From contig JAOANR010000003.1 of the NCBI GenBank assembly GCA_030278955.1, positions 19,615,050 to 19,679,049 on the forward strand: a DNA stretch of 64,000 nucleotides, in the 5' to 3' direction. A program made the position numbers and the translations under genes. The notes under the pieces were generated by a model. The model had not been told where the DNA came from. It saw only the letters and a list, made by a program, of their open reading frames with translations, and did no database searches. Below are positions 60,609-64,000 of the stretch, piece by piece. Origin of the DNA: Hygrophila difformis (Eukaryota; Streptophyta; Magnoliopsida; Lamiales; Acanthaceae). How positions within the stretch are numbered: the first letter of the stretch is position 1; each line of letters opens with the position of its first letter.

Positions 60609-60806
60609 TGGCCCACGGACGTTGCATGAACAAAATCGCAGACCCTGAGCCCTACAGCACACTTCCCGCTTGGCCCGGCTTCTTGGCCCGGCCAAGGTGG
60701 GAGTCCGGGCCAAGCACCAGGATGCAGAACCAAACACTGGTTGCTCGACAGTGCTTGGTTGCTCGACAGTGCTTGGCCCACGGGCGTTGCATGAACAAAA
60801 TCGCAT
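60609..60806. repeat. GGCCCGG array, right inner part B
   Basis: Two nested direct repeats: GGCCCACGG(A/G)CGTTGCATGAAC at 60610 and 60776, and GGTTGCTCGACAGTGCTT twice in tandem (60739, 60756), plus the 103-bp unit shared with 58796-58898. Confidence 0.8.
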
Positions 60807-60984
60807 AAAACACTTACATTTCTCGATATTATAGCATAAAACCCTCGAGTTAATTAATTATTGTTTTAGTAGTTTAGACAGAAATTCATGACTTCACACG
60901 AAAAATCTTTTAGATTATCTCTTTGATGGACACGGAAAATGAAACATATTCATTTAAACAATTAATCAAAAAAAAAAAACTTAC

Positions 60985-61049
60985 AGTAGATATTTAGTCG
61001 TTCGGATCTTCGCCCAAAATCAAACTTTCGCTAGCCCCACACATCGGAT
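60985..61049 (-). other. Candidate untranslated leader exon of the transposase gene
   Basis: Minus strand: acceptor TTATTATTTCAG before 61049 and donor CTGTAAGTTTTT after 60985, bounding 65 nt. Upstream (61069-61390) is C/T-rich leader-like sequence reaching toward the right inverted repeat. It fits MuDR organisation, where transcription starts in or near the terminal repeat. It includes a short MCGASES upstream frame. Inference only. Confidence 0.35.
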
Positions 61050-61413
61050 CTGAAATAATAACAAGAGATTAATCAATTGAAAGCAAATGTGCGACAAAAA
61101 ATTTATAGTGCAACCAAAATAATACGAACGAGAAAAATTTTTCAACGAACCCGAGCTCAACCAGAGGAGCATGCACGTCGGACGGCGAAAATGGTGGCAG
61201 TGCGAATGGTAGTATATCACCGTCGGGGTATCTCCTTGGTGGCAGTGTTTTGAAAATATCTAGATCTGTCCAAAAAATTTGAACGAAAATGGTGGAGAGG
61301 AAGTTGAACAATGAATGTGCGTGGTGAGGGAGGTTATGGAGAAGAATATATTCCATGCACTCACAGGACGGGAATAAATGCTGCACGTAATGACAATTGA
61401 CTAGCTTTCGGCC

Positions 61414-61810
61414 TTCCCGAGGCTTGGCCCGGATAGATTAAGGCGCGGGCCAAGAGACAAGGCCACCGGCCAAGCAAACAGGCACTGGCCAAGCTCTTGG
61501 CCCGGACACATTATGTCACGGGCCAAGCAAAAAGCCACTGGCCAAGCAAATAGGCACTGGCTAAGGTCTTGGCCCGGACACTGAACATCTTGGCCCGTCG
61601 GGCCAAGCTTAATTGTTCCGGGTCAAGCACCTCTAATCAAGAACAATTTTGGATAAGCCTGGATTATTCTTGGCCCGGTTCTATCTGCTTGGCCCGGCCC
61701 GGGCCAAGCATCCGGGCCAAAGGGTTTTCAGTCTTTTCGGGTAAAAAACTAGTGGCCGTAAAGCGGCGGGCAGAAAAGTTTCTGGCAAGGTCTGACAGGC
61801 CACAGTCAAC
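61414..61810 (-). repeat. Right terminal inverted repeat and GGCCCGG array
   Basis: Roughly fifteen copies of TTGGCCCGG/CCGGGCCAAG or GGCCAAGC variants at 61423-61730, including direct sub-repeats (AAGCAAACAGGCACTGGCC / AAGCAAATAGGCACTGGCT). The terminal block 61714-61810 pairs with 2019-2110. Confidence 0.75.
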
Positions 61811-61818
61811 TTTCACCC

Positions 61819-61828
61819 TAAAAATGTA
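61819..61828. repeat. Candidate MULE target-site duplication, right copy
   Basis: TAAAAATGTA, identical to 1994-2003. Confidence 0.45.
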
Positions 61829-62251
61829 TGCTCTAACTTAAATAAACCAAATTATTACCACTGGACCCATCTCCATTTTCCAATTATTCTCAATCTCCCC
61901 AACTAATTCAACAAAGTTCCTGCCTCCCTTATGCTGCTACTACACAACAAGGTTTAATTAGTTGATATTTTTAAGATAGCAGTAGCAGACTAGCAGTGCT
62001 TAATGACAAAGAAATTAAAGAACATAACAAAATTTTCATAAATCAATTCCAATTTTCCAACCACCTTAATTCAAGAACAACAATACGCTTCCTCATATAT
62101 TCAACAGAAACAGGAAATTGGTAACAGGCTATAATAATAAGCTCAGGCAATATATAGATCAACTCATCACAGCTGTGTAACAAGAACAACAATGCATAAG
62201 ACACATTCCCATTCGGTCATTTATTACCAATTCTCTCGGGAGGACTTAATA
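61829..62251. other. Right flank between the two MULEs
   Basis: AT-rich, no coding content, RNA gene or repeat recognised. Confidence 0.4.
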
Positions 62252-62260
62252 ATTCCAGAC

Positions 62261-62929
62261 AATGTTATTAAAATCTAGATCTAGATCTTAGAATCTTAAG
62301 ATCTTACGATCCCACAAAGCCAAAACGATTAAAATCAGGTATGAGATCTAAATTAGGGTGAAATCTGGATAAGATCTATAGGATTTATACATGATCTTAA
62401 AATCTTTAAAAGATCCGATCCCGCTCCCTCTTATTTTTCATCTCATTTTTTCAATTTTTAGTCCTCCATTTTTTTCCAAAATCCAGATCTATGGATTTTT
62501 GTTTGCATCTCCATTTTCCTCGCATTCCCTTCATCTTCCTCTTCCAACAGTCGCCGTTGTATCTCCTTCATCTTCTTGTTGTTGCCGTCGCCGTCGTATT
62601 CCCCTTCTCTATGCGAATATTACCCCTGCCCAGATGGATAATGATAAATCCAATGAGACAATGGTTGACACTGATGAAAATTGAGAAAATTCTAATGACA
62701 AATCCAACTCGGCTCAAGCATCATGTCTTAAATGCTCAATTATTATCCTTTTTTTCCCTAAACAAAATATTGTCTATTGATATTGGTTATTGTAATTTGC
62801 TAATATGCAATATGAATAATTTCTTTTATCCTAATTTCATAGGATCTTAAGATCTGAATTCGATCATACGATCCCGATCTTGAAAAGGGAAAAACGATCC
62901 TACATAAGATCTATATTATGATAACCTTG
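62261..62929. mobile_element. Non-autonomous MULE-like element, 669 bp
   Basis: Flanked by an exact 9-bp duplication ATTCCAGAC (62252-62260 and 62930-62938). The ends are imperfect inverted repeats (AATGTTATTAAAATCTAGATC at the left; reverse complement of the right end reads AAGGTTATCATAATATAGATC) and both ends are rich in AGATCTTAAGATC-type words. The middle has a CT-rich leader-like stretch and a short frame MDNDKSNETMVDTDEN preceded by CCCAG, possibly a captured first exon; no transposase. A 9-bp duplication is diagnostic of the Mutator superfamily. Confidence 0.8.
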
Positions 62930-62938
62930 ATTCCAGAC

Positions 62939-64000
62939 GGGCATCGTCATCCACCCACCCCTTTCTCTTCCTAAGCACTCTCATACAAGTGTTTTTTTCG
63001 ATTCTTATAGAGGAAAATGCCGCCAGAATTCTCCTGTTGAACTAGTAATAGTTTTTAGTTTAGTTAAGAAAAAAGCAAAAGAAAAGTGGACTTTTTCTTT
63101 GAGGTAATTAATTCTTTTGAGTGATGTGGTGATTTTAGGTGGTAATGTATGCATACATTTTAATGGGGAATTGTGTAGAAAAATTGATAAAAACTTGGTG
63201 ATGGTTGGAATTTGCTGTGTGTGGCCCATTTATTCTATTCTTACCCATTTCCCCCCACAGCTCAGGCCGCCCATGAGAATATCTTTTGAGGCCCAACTCA
63301 TCTATCAACTCCTCAAGTCTGTAAATTACTTGCTCCCTTCTTCTTCCAGATCGTGTAATTATAACTGCTCCTAGTTTTTAATTTATCCATCTGTAGTTCA
63401 GCTAAGGTTAACGATTTCCACCTATGTGTGTCCTATTCCACTGCTAAACACACAACCACACAAGGGTGCATATTAATTCAAAACACACTGCTAAACACCT
63501 ATGCATGTGGTGATATGTTATGTACTACTTTTTTTTTTGGGTGATTAGGACGCAAAGCATCAGCAAATAATAATGAAAAAAGACTACAGCCAGGGGGGAA
63601 GGGATAGAAAGAAGCAAAATTAAAGGAAATAAAAAATCTAGAAACGGGGAACCAAGTTCCCAACATATACTACTTAATATGTTTAAAAATCTAAGCATAT
63701 TAATCCAAATTTGTTACCCAATATGCTACTTGCCATGAATCTTTTGGTTACTAACTTGTTTAGGGATGATTAAGAGAAGATTATGCGAAAGATTAAGAGG
63801 GTGATAGATGGAAGATGTACTCAAATAGGAAATATAAAGGATAAGGAAGCTAAACCGCAACAAGGGCCGCCGGGGGAAGCAACCAAAGTGTAGAAACCTT
63901 GACCTCAACCCAATCCTTCAACTCGAGCCTCGGTTTGTGTAATCAACAAGGACGCTTCAATCCAAGATTGATGAATGTTTCCAAGCAAACATACAAAGAG
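62939..64000. other. Right end of the window, unassigned
   Basis: Mixed AT-rich sequence. From about 63540 the sequence is less AT-biased and 63850-63990 has coding-like composition on the minus strand (LKDWVEVKVSTLWLLPPAAL), but I cannot identify it; it may be the tail of a retroelement or gene extending beyond the window. Confidence 0.3.

Larger units (their letters stand above)
2004..61818. mobile_element. Putative giant Ulp1-carrying Mutator-like element, invaded by LTR elements
   Basis: Seen: the segment 2019-2125 matches the reverse complement of about 61700-61810 (shared strings GTTGAC, CCTGTCAGA, CCCGCCGC, TTTTTTACCCGAAAAGACTG, then TTTGGCCCGGA), giving inverted repeats of roughly 80-100 bp at about 80% identity. 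A 10-bp direct repeat TAAAAATGTA sits outside each end (1994-2003 and 61819-61828). Between them lie a MuDR-type transposase gene, a second transposase fragment and a DUF1985-Ulp1 gene. Known: Ulp1-type proteases are recurrent cargo of plant MULEs (for example Kaonashi-type elements). Inferred: one transposon of about 17.6 kb once E1, E2+E3, E4 and the truncated LTR are removed. The gap between the direct repeat and the conserved TIR block differs (15 versus 8 bp), so exact ends are uncertain and the two ends might belong to different copies. Confidence 0.6.

Overview
This is plant nuclear DNA, probably from a eudicot: short AT-rich GT-AG introns, plant Ty3/gypsy chromodomain retrotransposons with initiator-Met-tRNA primer sites, a CACTA end, Mutator-like (MULE) transposase, and a plant-type DUF1985/Ulp1 protease gene. 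No tRNA, rRNA, organellar or ordinary housekeeping gene was recognised. Species cannot be assigned by reading.

The window reads best as one old MULE-type DNA transposon (about 2004-61818) torn apart by later retrotransposon insertions. Its two ends share inverted repeats of about 80-100 bp, followed inward by arrays of a near-palindromic motif (CTTGGCCCGG / CCGGGCCAAG), and a 10-bp direct repeat flanks both ends. Subtracting the insertions leaves about 17.6 kb. The cargo is: a decayed MuDR-type transposase fragment (13.6-14.7 kb), a 13-exon DUF1985 (plant mobile domain type)-Ulp1/C48 protease gene (34.0-52.6 kb, plus strand), an inverted repeat made from a SNF2 gene fragment of the DRD1/CLASSY type (53.5-54.2 kb), and the MULE transposase gene with leader exons starting near the right end (54.35-61.4 kb, minus strand).

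Insertions, each with a readable 5-bp target duplication unless noted: E1 (2205-12287, plus; TSD tacac), a non-autonomous LTR element with 3.57-kb LTRs and only a coiled-coil ORF; E2 (14992-33141, plus; TSD ataat), a non-autonomous element whose left LTR was split by E3 (17396-26933, minus; TSD aatac), a near-complete gag-pol element with a few stops; E4 (37311-49568, minus; TSD gtgat), an element with an intact 1,527-aa gag-pol, inserted in exon 4 of the Ulp1 gene; and a truncated E1-type LTR (58899-60608) in the 5' intron of the transposase gene. E1/E4 and E2/E3 look like two non-autonomous/autonomous partner pairs: they share LTR ends, primer site context and polypurine context, and E1/E4 also share a leader of repeated hairpins.

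Flanks: 1-1423 is the end of a CACTA transposon with TACCGACC-type subterminal repeats; 62261-62929 is a short MULE-like element with GATC-rich inverted ends and a perfect 9-bp TSD. The most interesting point is the juxtaposition, in one transposon, of a transposase, a SUMO-protease-like gene, and a near-perfect hairpin of a host-type RNA-directed-DNA-methylation remodeler fragment.
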